The notes under the pieces are model-generated. The model saw nothing but the letters and a program-made list of their open reading frames with translations. It was not told where the DNA came from and did not search any database. Made by a program: the position numbers and the translations under genes. A stretch of DNA of 64,000 nucleotides from Moniliophthora roreri. Taxonomy: Eukaryota > Basidiomycota > Agaricomycetes > Agaricales > Marasmiaceae. Positions 1 through 11,986 of this stretch are shown piece after piece (positions within the stretch are counted from its first letter, which is position 1; every line of letters starts with the position of its first letter). The stretch lies in the NCBI GenBank assembly GCA_001466705.2, contig LATX02000123.1, positions 62,001 to 126,000 on the forward strand. Reading direction: 5' to 3'.

Positions 1-1369
1 GTTTAACACCTCTTGTCGCGGTGCTCTCCTTCAGACCCATTTGAGTTGCCTTGATGAGTATCTGATGTCTGGAATTGCATGAGCTGATGAAGTTGAGTAT
101 AAAAGCAAGAATCTCACCGTGAACGACTCTTTCCCCATTGATTGACGACCCAATCCCACATGGCGTCGCCAGTGAAGCCTTTAGCCTTTCCCTCATCGGC
201 AAGCTTTCTGAGGCGATCCGTCTCTTCATCCGACCATGCACCAGAGTTACCGGCAATACCAGTCACATTATTGGTGACAACGGTAGATGACCCCGAGCCT
301 GACCCTGACCCAGAAGCTGTCGGCTGCGCAGTTGAGGCAGATTGCGTTGCGTTGGGGGCCGGGGCATAATACGGGGCGGTATAGGGATGCTGATAGTATG
401 ATGTAGGGGTATATTGAGTAGTTGGCGGATGGGTATATACTGGATACTGAGGCGGAGGAGCTCCCATAGAGACAACGAAAGATTGAGGTTGGTTTATCAC
501 AGTGGGTGGAGCGGAGGCAGCCGCTGTGGCACCCACCGGCTGAGGAGATTGGTATATCGAAGGGACAGGAGGGTACATCGGTGGTGGAGGGATTGATATC
601 AGCTGTGATGGGTTTGCAAGCTTTGCATATGTGTTAACGCCTTTCCCGGTGAACGCTTCCTACTAGAGAACTCACAAGGGTATCACAATTTCGCTTTGCT
701 TCATTGAGCATGTTTATCGGGTCGACTTTGCTGCTGGGTCCCATTTGGTAACATTGCGCTATTACCAATGGGTGTGTTGCTTTCTGCTTGATATTCAACA
801 AAGATCACTCTCAGATTACCGCGCCACTTACGACTAGTTCTTCAGCTGCACCATAAAACTCTGCACACAAGTTGAGGACCCTCCATTGAAACTCGTAGTA
901 TTGTTGATTTGAGGCATTTACTTCAGGTAGCTGTGGGGGATTCTGCTGTTGTGGATTACTTGTTTTCGATGTAGAAGGGTTGCCGACACCAGGGACTCGA
1001 CTCTTTCTGTTCTTGGAGCCGCGGGGACGACCAGGACGACGTTTGGTCTCTGTTTCTTGTTGAGCGCTATTCTCAGCCAATCTAATTGGGGAATCGATAA
1101 GCTAAACGTGAAACGCGACAAGCACGCAGCCATACTCACCCGCCTGATTGCGCGTGTGGAGACGGCGGGTTGCTGCTAGTATCATGTGGTGCGAGCTGTT
1201 CGTGGACGGCGCCTTCATCGTCTGAGGCATCCTCCTCCTCGTGATGGATGGGTTTTGGCAAGCGATACATATCTGTTGCCGAATAAGCAGACGGCGCGTG
1301 TAAATGGGGACTTCCGAGAGGGGGATGAAGGGCATGTGAAAGAGGTTGATAATGTTGAGGGTTGTCCAT
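1..1369 (-). CDS. AT-hook and Myb/SANT-like nuclear protein, truncated by the left window edge
   Basis: Probably a chromatin or DNA-binding protein of unknown target. The start is the ATG at 1369 (MDNPQHYQPL). Five exons are inferred: 1369-1140, 1081-832, 783-676, about 618-118 and 68-1, and the frame stays open across every join. An AT-hook (RRPGRPRGSKNRK) lies at the start of exon 2. A Pro/Ser/Tyr/Gln-rich low-complexity stretch follows, then a Myb/SANT-like segment beginning WSDEETDRLRKLA. The last frame appears to stop at 114-116, but a perfect donor (GTGAG) sits just before that stop. The next exon after an acceptor at about 70 continues as SRHQILIKATQMGLK, so the gene runs off the window. 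Domain identity is inferred from motifs; the function is unknown. Confidence 0.75.
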
Positions 1370-1980
1370 TGGTGTAAAAAAAGTTTCTTTTCCCGAGAAC
1401 TCGTTGGTGAAAATTCTGGGCAACAAGAAAAAAACCGGTGGTCAGACAAGCGTAATGTAACACGCGGCCTCAAACGAGCTGGCTGAAGGGAAATGATTCA
1501 AAGGGGAATTTTATTCTGAACAGGGTTGAGATGCTGGATAGTAGCAACTGCGAATATGTGCAGTGCGACTGTATGCAGCAGTTTTTTTATGTTATCCGAA
1601 TGGCCGTGACGTGGGGTCTGCAGAGTGACCACGTATTTATCAGTTTCGAACAATAAAAACAGAACCTGAGAAACAACTTGCCACCCCGGACGATTCAACA
1701 CAATTTCCTTCAGCCACTGCAAAGTATTCACCTGCTAGTCGTTTTCCAGCGGTCCTCCAGCTGCTTCAAGGCAGATAGTCGTCTTTATGAGGCTGTCAGC
1801 GGATGAACGGCAGCACACGGCCTGCAAAAAATTGAACGAATAAACCAATTTCAAAGTCCGAAGTATGTGTTGTTTGTGTGACAGCGTGATATTGCGTGAC
1901 ACCAACTCGCGTGGCACTGACGTCCGCTGACGTCGAGCCTTTCCCATCTCTATCTATATCATATACCGTCACTAGAATCA
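1370..1980. other. intergenic, divergent promoter region
   Basis: This gap lies between the ATGs of the leftward AT-hook gene and the rightward DUF1295 gene, so it must hold both promoters and 5' leaders. Only short uncorroborated reading frames are present and I see no repeat or RNA gene. Confidence 0.6.
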
Positions 1981-3222
1981 ATGGCCGTATTTTCAAGACT
2001 GCTTCCATCATTGGCAACTGCCTATGCGGTGCAGACAGGTAATATTCCTGCTGTCGAAGCTGCATTTTTCTCACCGCTTGTCTTTGTAATAGCATTTGCT
2101 CTCGTATTCGTCCCTCGGCAAAACGACAAGTTTTATGACCTTGGGGGTGCTGTCGGTAAGGGATTGCCCTGTCGAGTTTACAGCACTCTGACGATTATAT
2201 CTCCAAAGGTTTCCTGTCGACCACTTTTGTCTCCCTGTACTATCCAACACTCAAGGCCAGCTTTTCCGCCGGAAAATGGATACCTCTTCCTCCTTTCTCC
2301 TCTCTCGCACCTCGACAGCTCCTCCTGACTGCTGGTCTGGCTATCTGGTCTGCACGGCTAGGAAGCTTCCTGGTTCAGGTGATACGTTCCAATTTCACCT
2401 TCACCGAGGAAGATCCTAACCCTTTTCAATAGAGAGCTTTGAAGTATAACGGCGATTCTCGTTTTGATAAAATTAAACGCAACCCGCGTCGCTTTACTTT
2501 TTCTTGGATGGCCCAGGGTGCACTCACTTGATATGTCCTCGCTCTACCGCGCCTAACTTTGTTCCAAATAGCTACCTGGACCCTGCTCGTCGGCTTACCT
2601 GTCTATCTCTCCAATTCTGTTCCTGCCGCTGCTCACCCGCCCCTTTCTGCACGCGACTACGCCGGAATGGCCCTCTTCGCAGGCTCCTTACTCTTTGAGG
2701 TTATAGCCGACCACCAAAAGTCGGTTTGGAGACGTAAGAAAGATAACAAGGAACACGATGAGAAATTCATTACCAGTGGCCTTTGGAGCATCAGTCGTCA
2801 CCCCAAGTCAGTCCATTCAGCTTGTAATACATAGTTTTGGCTCACTAACAATGATGCTACAGCTACATTGGTGAAATCGGTATCTGGACTGGTGTTTGGC
2901 TTCTCTCCACTAGAGTCCTTCAGACACCATACTTTCCGAGGGGCACTGCGGCAATGGCCGTAGTCAGTCCCCTCTTCACCTATTTCATACTCACCAAGGT
3001 ATTTACTTGATGTTACCTAAAATTTGCGTGTCTTAAATTGTCATTTAGGTGTCTGGTGTTCCTCTTCTCGAGAAGGCCGGTGACAAGAAATTTGGTGACG
3101 ATCCTAAATGGCAGCACTACAAGAAGTATGTGTCGGATTCTCTTCCGCTCTCAAAACACGCTAACAGTCTTTTCTGTTATAGCACCGTACCCGTATTCTG
3201 GCCTTGGGGACCCACCAAGTAA
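1981..3222 (+). CDS. DUF1295 / steroid 5-alpha-reductase-like membrane oxidoreductase
   Basis: A polytopic membrane protein of the DUF1295 family, which is related to the C-terminal domain of steroid 5-alpha-reductases and probably uses NAD(P)H in the ER or another endomembrane. The start ATG at 1981 opens with hydrophobic helices. About seven exons are joined by short introns; the first join gives GGAVGFLSTTFVSLYYP in frame. Diagnostic segments are GDSRFDKIKRNPRRF...W..Q in the middle and SGLWSISRHPNYIGE in the C-terminal half, the latter spanning an exon junction. The protein ends VFWPWGPTK before TAA. The substrate cannot be read from sequence. Length and motif order match the family and I see no defects. 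Confidence 0.85.
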
Positions 3223-3443
3223 TCATCCGAAACTACAAGAGGCGATGTAGCACCATCATCATTTGTATCATTATTGTGTGCAATCCTCGATCCTGTAACG
3301 TAAACGCGAAATCCAAATTATCATTGACATGAATCTCTGCCAGACGAAGCAATCTGATAATTCAATTCATGCATAGGAAGAAAGCGGTTACTACAAAGCC
3401 GATAAAAATCGATAAATGTATTCTCTCTCTCTTTCACACACAT

Positions 3444-4204
3444 TTAGAAGCCAAGGGCCGCAAGTGACTCCGTCATTCCCTCGTCTGCCAAGAACTGCCT
3501 GGCATCCAGCATCCTAGTAAAGCAAGTGAGTTATCCCGTATTCCTGGGCGAAGCAAAGTGATACTGACATTATGTGTGTAAGTGTTCCAGAACCGGGAAG
3601 GGTGCGGTTCAAAGCAGCAATGGAAGCAGCTATAGCTTCATCCAGTGGCGCAAACATACCCGTGAGGCCTGGGACCATGTCGTCTGTAAGACCAGATATG
3701 CCAGTGGTAGTCAACCTGAATCTCGTTCATCACCTGTCGACAAGATTATGGTCCAATTTTTGATACTCACGACAGGGCCGTGGTAAAAGTCACAACGATA
3801 TCGTCGTTTCGGGGTCTGGTGGTGTTGCTCCTGCATCTTTGTTATTACCAACTGTCCAGGATAGTTCGAGCGTCACTCACCCTGCGCTTATTGGGGTGTC
3901 ATTGAGATCGTTCGCAGTCGAGTTGAACGCAGTGACCAAGTCGGCGATCTCGGGCCCAATGGTATCATCGCTGGCATTGTGGTTGGCTTGCAGAGTGACT
4001 GAGTGAATTTCTGAGGTGAGCCTGGTATACGTCTAGAGCCCTTCGCGACTTACTGATATTAGGAATACTGACATGGATAGCCATGTCAAGACTATCGACA
4101 ATCTGGTTGATCTGATCATTTGTGTTCTCGGTTTGTCTCGAATGCAGAGGGTTGGCCAGGGCGGCCGAGATACAGGCAAGCGAGAAAAGCGAACGGAACA
4201 GCAT
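3444..4204 (-). CDS. HsbA-like secreted hydrophobic-surface-binding protein
   Basis: Small secreted protein resembling the fungal hydrophobic surface binding protein A family (Pfam HsbA). Such proteins coat hydrophobic surfaces or sit in the cell wall and can recruit hydrolases. The start ATG at 4204 gives a classic signal peptide (MLFRSLFSLACISAALA). Five exons are inferred; their joined product reads through ...EIHSVTLQANHNASDD..., ...TTTGISGLTDDMVPG... and ends ESLAALGF before TAA. The helix-rich, Ala/Thr/Ser-rich composition with a conserved central LTDDMVPGL-type region fits the family. Family assignment rests on pattern recognition; the signal peptide and splice joins are directly visible. 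Confidence 0.75.
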
Positions 4205-4265
4205 GACGGTCGAGGCTTGAGTGAACGCAGAAATGGCTCAAAGCGAAGGTCCATGGAGCACTGGC

Positions 4266-4273
4266 ATTTAAAG
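4266..4273 (-). promoter_or_regulatory. TATA-like element of the HsbA-like gene
   Basis: On the minus strand this reads CTTTAAAT, about 62 bp upstream of the ATG at 4204, a usual TATA distance. It is the only TATA-like signal I see in that leader. Confidence 0.4.
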
Positions 4274-4813
4274 GTGCAATCGTGGGTAGGTGAGTGTTTG
4301 GGAACTACGCATTTTTCAGAAGATACTTTCCCAGTTGCGATCACCACCGTATAGCTGTTTGTGGGACCGCAAAAAAGGATCGCCATAGCCCAATCAAGGA
4401 CCAGGATATTACATCGGTGTGCGTCAGGGAAATGCTATAGTGCCTGAAATCGCAAGAGAATGATGGGGTAGTGTGAGTTGCGTATAGGAGCGTGTTCGCA
4501 GGACTGGGGGGATGTCCAGTACGATCCAACGATAGTGGAGGCATTCTCTTGATCCGCCACGTCATCTTGTCTGGAAAGGAAATGAGTTCACTGTCTTCAA
4601 TCAGCCCATTTCTTTCATTCCTCTCACCATGATGAGAACATGGCATACTCTTCTCACGACCTGAATAACGACTTGCTGCCAAGTTCGTGAATACGGTGGT
4701 GATGCATGAAGACGGACATGACTGTACCGAGGTTTCCTTGCCTTCTTGGCTACTAGATGCAGGCGCCTGGCTAGTACTCCAAATCAAGCATATGTATTAC
4801 TATACAAAGACGT
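4274..4813. other. intergenic
   Basis: This lies between the HsbA-like gene and the 3' end of the P450 pseudogene. A 148-codon minus-strand frame here has no recognisable domain and no partner exons. Nothing else is supported. Confidence 0.5.
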
Positions 4814-6431
4814 TCAGGAGCGCCACGCCTCAACCTCTATTGCAGCTCGCTCGGCCTCGAGAGCAATGACCTCCTTTACACCGTCATGACGAGGCTCCAA
4901 CCGGTACTTCAAGTTGGCTGGACGTCTAACCTGGTAAAGTCATCAGGAGATGGAATTACTACGTTCCCATGCTTGTCCTTCACAGGCAGGGTATCAAATG
5001 CCCGTAGTGTCCTTGTATGAAATTGGCGCGGCGTGAGATAGACAATGGGAGCTTGGTATCCACATGAGAACTCGCCTCGTGAGGATAAGAAACATGACTG
5101 GCGGGGCAATATGCTGGCCTGTATACACCTTCCGAGATGGTGTGAGTCAGCAGCCTGGGATCAGCATTGTTCAGAAATCGTTCAGACATAAATCTGTCGG
5201 GATCTACAAATAGTTCTGGGTCGGAGGCGATTGCACTGTGAAAGGCATTTTGGTCAAAGAAGACGATATAAAGAACCCATACCTACTATATATTAGCGTC
5301 GACAGTGCTCCCTTCCGGGACGAGCATTCCCTCGTACACATCGTCTTCGATGACGGAATGCGAAGCCCAAGCAAACAACTATTAGCTTCCATCTAACAAA
5401 AGACTGAGTTTCGATCATCGAATATAGCAATACAAAGGGGTGTCACCTTAGTGCCTTGGTTAAGGCTTGGATATAAGGAAGAGAGTCGTAGTCATTCCGA
5501 CGACGCTATCGAGTCCTCTTTTACGCTTCACACGACAGACGGATAGTGTGGCATGCTCACTGGACAGGGCTTCAGCATGATGCGTGCGAAGAATCATAGA
5601 ACGATGGCCTACATACGGCAAACTACTGGCGTTGCTTTAATTTCTAATTCGCCAATACCAGTGGGTCATCCAGTATTTTCAACCCTCTGGCCATAGGTTA
5701 CACAGAATGTAACAGATACAGCATACCTGGAACGCCGTAGTGTCAGTTTCTGATATGCGGTCGCTGTAAATTGAGACGTAGTACCTCATCCTTTGTGATC
5801 GAGATAGCTGCGGTTCTTCGGTTCTTAACAGCTTACGAAGAAGGTTCGAGGACTATGGTTAGTAAAGGACGATAACGGGCTGGAACTACAGAGGCTACCG
5901 GAAAGCTGAGCAGTTATCGATGAGCAGATGAATGTCGCTACGTACAGCTCTCCACGATCTACGCCATCTGAGACCAGAAGGCTTGCCGATTCCTCTCATG
6001 CCGCCAGACAGAATCTCATTCCTGCAAGCGCTTCGGACGAGTAATCGTAGCGACGCGATAAACGATTAGGCCATATAATTGCGAGGTCAACTAGAGTAAA
6101 TATCGCTGCGTTTTTCAAGAAGATCCCATGCAGCTTTTGCGGTACCCAAGACTGAATGAAAGCATTAGAACCAATGAACACCACCACACACCGATCACAG
6201 GAGTGCTTCCCAACATGACTGGAACCACTGGATTATAAACTGGTCGTTAGTAAGCTTCTTGGAAGCCTTCCATGATGACATGATGATATGGCGGTTGCAG
6301 GAACGCTACTACGATTGTGCTTAATGGTGGTCCCGGCAGCGTCTGAGCACGAAGTCGTAGAATAGCCCATCGTGTATTAGTGATACGAGAAGGAGAATGA
6401 GAACTGTCACATCCGCGATAATCCCGAACAT
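4814..6431 (-). pseudogene. decayed cytochrome P450
   Basis: Remnant of a microsomal P450 monooxygenase. Landmarks occur in the right order but in shifting frames. They are an N-terminal membrane anchor (TVLILLLVSLI, from the ATG at 6431), a proline hinge (LPGPPL), an early FQEAY/VYNPVV region, the K-helix region LPYIQALTKALRW, the segment SVIEDDVYEGMLVPEG, PELFVDPDRF, a degraded haem loop (VYRPAYCPASH) and a C-terminal tail ending at 4814. Defects: an in-frame TAA right after FQEAY, a frame change between the K-helix and SVIEDD, a frame change before the final NLKYRLEP, and loss of the Glu of ExxR (ALTKALR). The FGxGRRxCxG loop is also not conserved. The original subfamily cannot be assigned. 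Confidence 0.75.
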
Positions 6432-7126
6432 GGTACATCAAGAGTCGCTTCCAAAGCAGACGGACACAAGACGGACAGGTTCAATATAGGGCTTGAGGCC
6501 ATAGCCTCGATATTTGGAAATCGGAGACGACGTTAGACGCCATGATGTCACAGTACCAGCTATCAGTATCGAAGAGGTGATAGGAAGAGTATCAGACAAG
6601 GGGATGATTACAGCGCCAGGAAAACCGGAAGGATGGAGGTGACAGAACATGGGGATAGAGCTCTTGAAGGTAGAGCTCTGGAGATGTTGATATGATGCCG
6701 AATACGACAGACCTTGAGTTATCCCTGCTTTTTTCCGTTCATGTGCATATGTCACACTCATTCGTTAGTGTGCAACAATAGACTTATATTACGTTATTAC
6801 ACTACGATTGTACGTATACATCGGTCCCTATGCATGGCGAGGGAAGCATTAGACAAGGAGTCTAGGGTGAATATAACAGAAAGGAGAAAAGGACGGACAA
6901 TGATAGCTACATGATCAATGAGGTACAGATGTTCTTGATGTCCTTTGTTAACGTCCCAAACCGATATCACGAAAACCGAAAAACAAGGAAGTAAGGGATG
7001 TTTGAAAACACCTGATATGCAATATAGACAGGCAAATAGGGTAAGCGATATGTAAATGGTGTTACAGCTTATCGCGGAAGGAATGGCGATGGTCTAAATA
7101 TATAACATACCTCGAAACCCCGATAC
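6432..7126. other. intergenic
   Basis: AT-richer spacer between the P450 pseudogene start and the 3' end of the next minus-strand gene. The short frames here show no motif and no splice partners. Confidence 0.5.
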
Positions 7127-9331
7127 TCAACTAGTAGTTGATCGAGGGTCGTCAGGCAGCGACACAAATCCACCGGAACTAGGTGTTTGAGTTGGTGAAC
7201 TCGCACTCCCGTTCCCGTTCCCGACCGCACCACTGGCGGCAGTGTAATAGGAGAACGTACTCCTGCTAACCGATGGCCGACTACTCCTCTGACTCCTTTG
7301 ACTTCTTTGGCTTCTTTGACTACCAGACCTCCCAGCATCACTAGCTGCCACCGGTGATTCCTGCTCTACCCTATCTCTGTCACCTGCCCATTCACCTGCA
7401 TCGGAAACACTTTGATGACTAACACTGTTAGCTCCAGGAGTCGGTGGTTGACCAGGTCCGTTAGAGCCGTTCGCCAACGCAGCCATGTTCAGACTAAGAC
7501 TGTTTGCTCTACTCGGTGGCTCGCTTCCCGTAAAGTCGGTCATCGCCCTCGTAGGTGGCCGACTGAGTGTGTGGATGCTCAAACTGCCAATTCTATCGTG
7601 CTCTCTATGCGAATGTGCCGAAGACGCGACTTCACGCGAAGCCAAGGATTCGATAGTAGGCATACGCCGAATGTAGCTGTTTAGGATTCTAACATAGTCT
7701 TCCGATGAATAAGGACGACCAAATTCGTCGTATCCCAGAGTTGGAGGAATTATGCCCGGAAATCCTGATACGAAGTTGGGATTGAAGAACTCGGGGGAAC
7801 GCCGGGAATCTGAATCCGTATCAGACTCTGAGTCGCTACCGACTTCCGTAACATAGGTATCCGGACGAGCGTATTCCACCGCTTCTTCGGTCTCTCGTGC
7901 GATCTGAGAGACGAGCATGCGGAAACGGTCCACAAAGTTATTGAGTTCGTGGTCGTCCCGCATTGAAGCATCATAAGAGGCTGTGGGTGAATGGTATATG
8001 GCGTCTGTGAGTCGTTGCTGCACCAATGATGGATTGAAATGGTCTAATGCAGTTTGCGGATCGTCTTCGCAGGTATGCTGGCTGGATGACTGGTGACTTG
8101 TAGCGGATAAAGGAGGGTCTAAAGTTGAGGAGGCCTGAGAAGTCCGCACCGAACGGCGGTCGGCGCTTGTGTTTTGTCTGAGGGTTGCATGTGACGCAAC
8201 AGTAGAGTGAGACGGATGTCGTAATGGATGAGATGGTGTGTGGCTTGTGCTTGGAGACGGCTGAGACGTGACAACGGAAGATGAAGTCGTATATTCAGCG
8301 CCTTCCAGCTCATTTCTCCGACGACGACGACGGTGACGGTTGTGGCGATGAGAGGTGTAGTGAGAGGGTCTACGAGTGATGTTGTATTGGGAAGCGGTGA
8401 TGAGAAGGGATGCCTGAAGAAGAGTCAGACCGAGTAATTCATGAGGATGCTTGACTCACTGAAAGTACCAACGTAAAGGCTACACGGAAAATCGCCAATG
8501 CGAGCCAAGACGTCCAGTTGTCCCCGACGCATACCGACTTTGAAACGTCTATGGACCATGCAATATCGATGTCAAGGTGACACCTGCTATCTGCGTCTAG
8601 CTCGGTAGAATGCGAATGTCTCCGGATGATGGTCAGAGTGAGATTTACGATAGACGGTGCCGTTAAGAAGAAGGATGCGACATAAAGAAAGACGGTCCGA
8701 AGGATGAGCAATGATCGTAATGAAACATGGACCGCAATGAGTCGAGATTGGAAACTCGCTACAGCTGCCTCACAGAGGAGAAACGCGAAGCAGACTGCTG
8801 TACTGGTTCCCAATGCTAACGCGACCGCCTGTCCCTCCGTGGAGGAATATATAGTATATGCAATAAAGTAGCGAACGGTGTTGTAAATGGCCCAAGCGCC
8901 TATAGCGGATACAAACGTCAGCACACTGAAAGTTTGACAACGAAACGGCATGACTCACCTAGAATACACTCTAAAACCACCTTGACGGCCTTCCAAGCTC
9001 TCAGTCTCCTTCGAACCGACTCCTCCCAATGACCTCGCTTCTCTCGCGCAGACGTAGGATCACCATCGAGGGCAAGACTCATCTCCCAGTCACTCTGTAT
9101 TCCATCGGGGTAAGAAGGCTGCCTGTTGAGAAGGTCCTGGTATGCTATCGAACCCGATGTTGCAGTAGTGATGTCGCTATGAAGCAGTGGTTCTGTGGGA
9201 TGTGAAAGGTCGGTGGTGAGAGTGCGGAGAGTGCCTGTGGAATAGGTACGGGAATGGGGGCGAGTTCGAGAGGGAGAGGACTCGGATGGTTCTGGTATAA
9301 ATATCGCATTATGGAGATATAATGCAGCCAT
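7127..9331 (-). CDS. unrecognised multi-pass membrane protein with long disordered tail
   Basis: Family not recognised. Three exons fit exactly: 9331-8959, 8899-8460 and 8413-7127, giving 699 residues. The first intron join needs the acceptor at 8900, which makes ...ECILGAWAIYN... and keeps the hydrophobic frame. The N-terminal ~120 residues are hydrophilic. Residues ~120-275 contain about four or five hydrophobic helices (for example YNTVRYFIAYTIYSS, AVCFAFLLCEAAVAS, LILRTVFLYVASFF, WLALAIFRVAFTLVLS). The rest is Ser/Arg/Pro-rich and presumably cytosolic. It carries an arginine run (RHRRRRRRNE), a moderately conserved-looking patch near NNFVDRFRMLVSQIARETEEAVEYA and SQRSQRSQRSQRS repeats. 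It may be a membrane-anchored scaffold, but the function is unknown. Confidence 0.8.
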
Positions 9332-10277
9332 CAACAATTTTGGAAAACGTTCATCCAGGGAATAGGGACCACTTGGACTAATCGGAATCGGACAAGTAGA
9401 CTGTTATGGATAGACGAGACAAGACAGGGGGCAAAGAAGGAAAGGCAGCTGGCCTCGGCTGCCCCGAGAGGACCCAATCTGGTTGTAATATCTGTGTACC
9501 TTGTTTGAAGAATTGACAGCTTGTCGGGAAACTTGTTTTGGAAATTTCCGGCCCCTCGTAACTGTTTGGTCGTCCTCCGCCGTAAATAAACAGATCGAAG
9601 CGTCGCGTAACGGTCTAAACAAACAGAGTCAGGTCGTCAAAGATATCAGTCTCGCGTCGTGAAGCTACTGTAGTATGTAGTATGGTTGGACGTTGTGTGT
9701 GTGGAGAGAGAAAGTTGTGTAGATCCTCATGTCACACGCTGCTTAGCGCCACTCCTTTTTATGGATCCCTGCGTCCGGCTTCTCACAAGTACGATCAACA
9801 TGATCACCTGGATTTGGGCCTTCCCGCAGTGCGAAGCCTGATGGAATATTGCGTCCTCGAGATCGTTATCTCTCTCGTTGGTGTTGGCTAGCTGAGTAAC
9901 TACATTCTAGCTCACCTACTTGCCTCTCGTCAGGTAGAAAAATACAGTATTCTTCGTTCTCTTGACCTCCACCATGCCACAGCACAGCCCGAGCTCCACA
10001 TTTTGCGCAGTAGCTTTCCCTCGATTTTCCCACTGATACGCAGTGGCAGTGTCCTTGTTTCTGATAGCCTACGGTTGATGGTGGAGAAATGCAAAATCGT
10101 TGACGGAGAATCTTTCCCTGCGGAACATTCGCATTCGCATTCTGCCGTTTCAACGTCGAAATGTCGCGGTTATTAGAATTCCGCTCAAACACCCATCGCA
10201 TGACAATTAGAATCAGGCTAGTCGAGGCTAGTCGGAAGAAGGATGACAGCGACTTGAGCTATAATATTGAGTTTTGC
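9332..10277. other. intergenic
   Basis: Region between the membrane-protein start and the ALG2 stop. A 111-codon minus frame at 9866-10201 contains several Cys and His (CHC...CAKCG) but has no clear start context or family match, so I do not call it. Confidence 0.5.
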
Positions 10278-11986
10278 CTAAAACACCAAAGGGCTAATGA
10301 AAAAAGCGATGATTAAACCAATTGATATCGCCACTATTACTCTGAGCATCTCCCCGTCCTCAATTTTGCCCATACTTACGGCCACCTCCAACTCTCTCTC
10401 AATAGCTCTAGCCATCGCTTCCATGCCAAACACTTCCCGTGCTCGTCTTCTACCTCGCTCACCCAGTGCTTTCCTTTCTGCATCCGACATTGAAACAATT
10501 TCCTCGACGGCGTTAGTCCACAACAGAGGATCGGGGGGCCTCAACCAACCCGTCCGCTCTGAAGCAGGACTCTCGATCAGGGATTCCACGGGCCCACCGC
10601 TATCACACGCTAGCACGGGAACACCGCAAATCATTCCTTCAACCGGACCAATGCCAAAGTGCTCGTTGGCAGGCGTATAAAGTAGACAAAGGGTCGAAGA
10701 TGATCGCAGCAAAGCTGTTCGCTGAGCGGTAGTAAAGTTCAACAGGAATATAATATCTGCATCTGCTGTAGACGCTGTTGAGGGAGGTGGGGTAACAGAC
10801 GAACTAGATGGGGTTAGGACACTGTAAGACAGTCTATGGGTATACTTGACAGCGTCGATGAGGTGTTTCAGCGTTTGGACGTTATCCTCGAGACGTGGGT
10901 CGTATCCACCTGGAATATGAAATGTTTTTTGAGTTACACGTATACAGAAAACCCTAGGCGTACCAGCCAATACCAAGCGCATGCTTTGACTATGTTCTTT
11001 GATCCGCGAACAAAGTTTCGCAAACGTGTTCACGGCTAACTCGGCGTTCTTCTTTCTCTCAAATCGATTGAGCGACAATAATGTGGGCCGGTTTCTGTTT
11101 GAATTTGAGAACTAGTTGGCAGAAAGAGGGATAGAACAGCTCACGAAGCAATGGCAACAATATCCGAATCCGAGGGATTTATTTCAGGTGTGTAGGCCTG
11201 TATGTTTATCCCAGGGTAGACTACCGTCGGCTCTTGCATTATCGAAGGAAAGTAAGTCTTGAAAACCCGAGAGGTGAATTTCGAGTTGGCAAGGATACGG
11301 TCGGCATGTCCTGTGGAATTCTGTCGGTCTTCACATTTGCAATAAACAAGGAAATACCGCCACCATACGTGTTGTGATTTCCTCTAGCCAATCCATGGGA
11401 TACCGATACGCCCTCTTTAACAAGCTACCCTTCTTCTTCATCCTGAACCTAACTTCACCGTCTCTTCCACCCTTCTCTTCCACCAACTCTCCGTTCGCGA
11501 GCAGCTTATCCGGAAAGTGACAGTAAAATACGACTCGGGCCTTGCCTAATATCCTTAGGAACGGTACGCATGTTGATAGCTGGTCCACAAAATACACGTC
11601 ATATGGTGCTTCGCTCCGGGATAAAATATGGGTAGTGAGGTGTAACTGGCGTAAATGGGCTAGTAATATATGGAATCTGCCCTGAATTGCTCTAGGAATT
11701 GGAGAATGGATCGCGTGTACTTTGAGGGTTCCTACGAGCAGTTTCAGATTGCAGCAATGATTATGAGTAGTAGGCAGGTTCACCATCTCTGGTTTCCTCA
11801 AAGCAATGTGAAGGGTCGTGGTGCGACGTGTATATGTGAACTTCGTGTCCAAGATTTTGCAGACCTAAGGCTGCATCAACGACGAGACGTTCCGCGCCAC
11901 CTGAGAGGAGTTTAGCATGATTCAACAAGATATCACTGCCAAAACTTGCCAATTCCGAGGTCAGGGTGAAGGAACGCTATCCGCAT
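10278..11986 (-). CDS. ALG2: ALG2, alpha-1,3/1,6-mannosyltransferase
   Basis: Adds the second and third mannoses (from GDP-Man) to the dolichol-linked N-glycan precursor on the cytosolic ER face. The start ATG at 11986 gives [19 protein letters not shown], the family's N-terminal signature. That signature spans a GC-AG intron (11949-11901). Other family segments are [33 protein letters not shown] and [12 protein letters not shown]. The GT-B donor-site region reads [26 protein letters not shown], containing the E-x7-E motif. The C-terminus is a hydrophobic anchor ([19 protein letters not shown]). Six or so exons join in frame. The gene is divergent from VPS39. Function follows from the family, and all key motifs are present. 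Confidence 0.93.

Noticed and set aside
98..104. TATAAAA near the left edge
   Set aside because: Lies inside the last intron of the AT-hook gene and has no start codon at a suitable distance.
4341..4787. 148-codon minus-strand frame
   Set aside because: No domain, no splice partners, and composition unlike neighbouring proteins; probably chance.
9866..10201. 111-codon minus frame with CHC and CAKCG pairs
   Set aside because: Cys spacing fits no zinc family I know, and start context and flanking exons are lacking.
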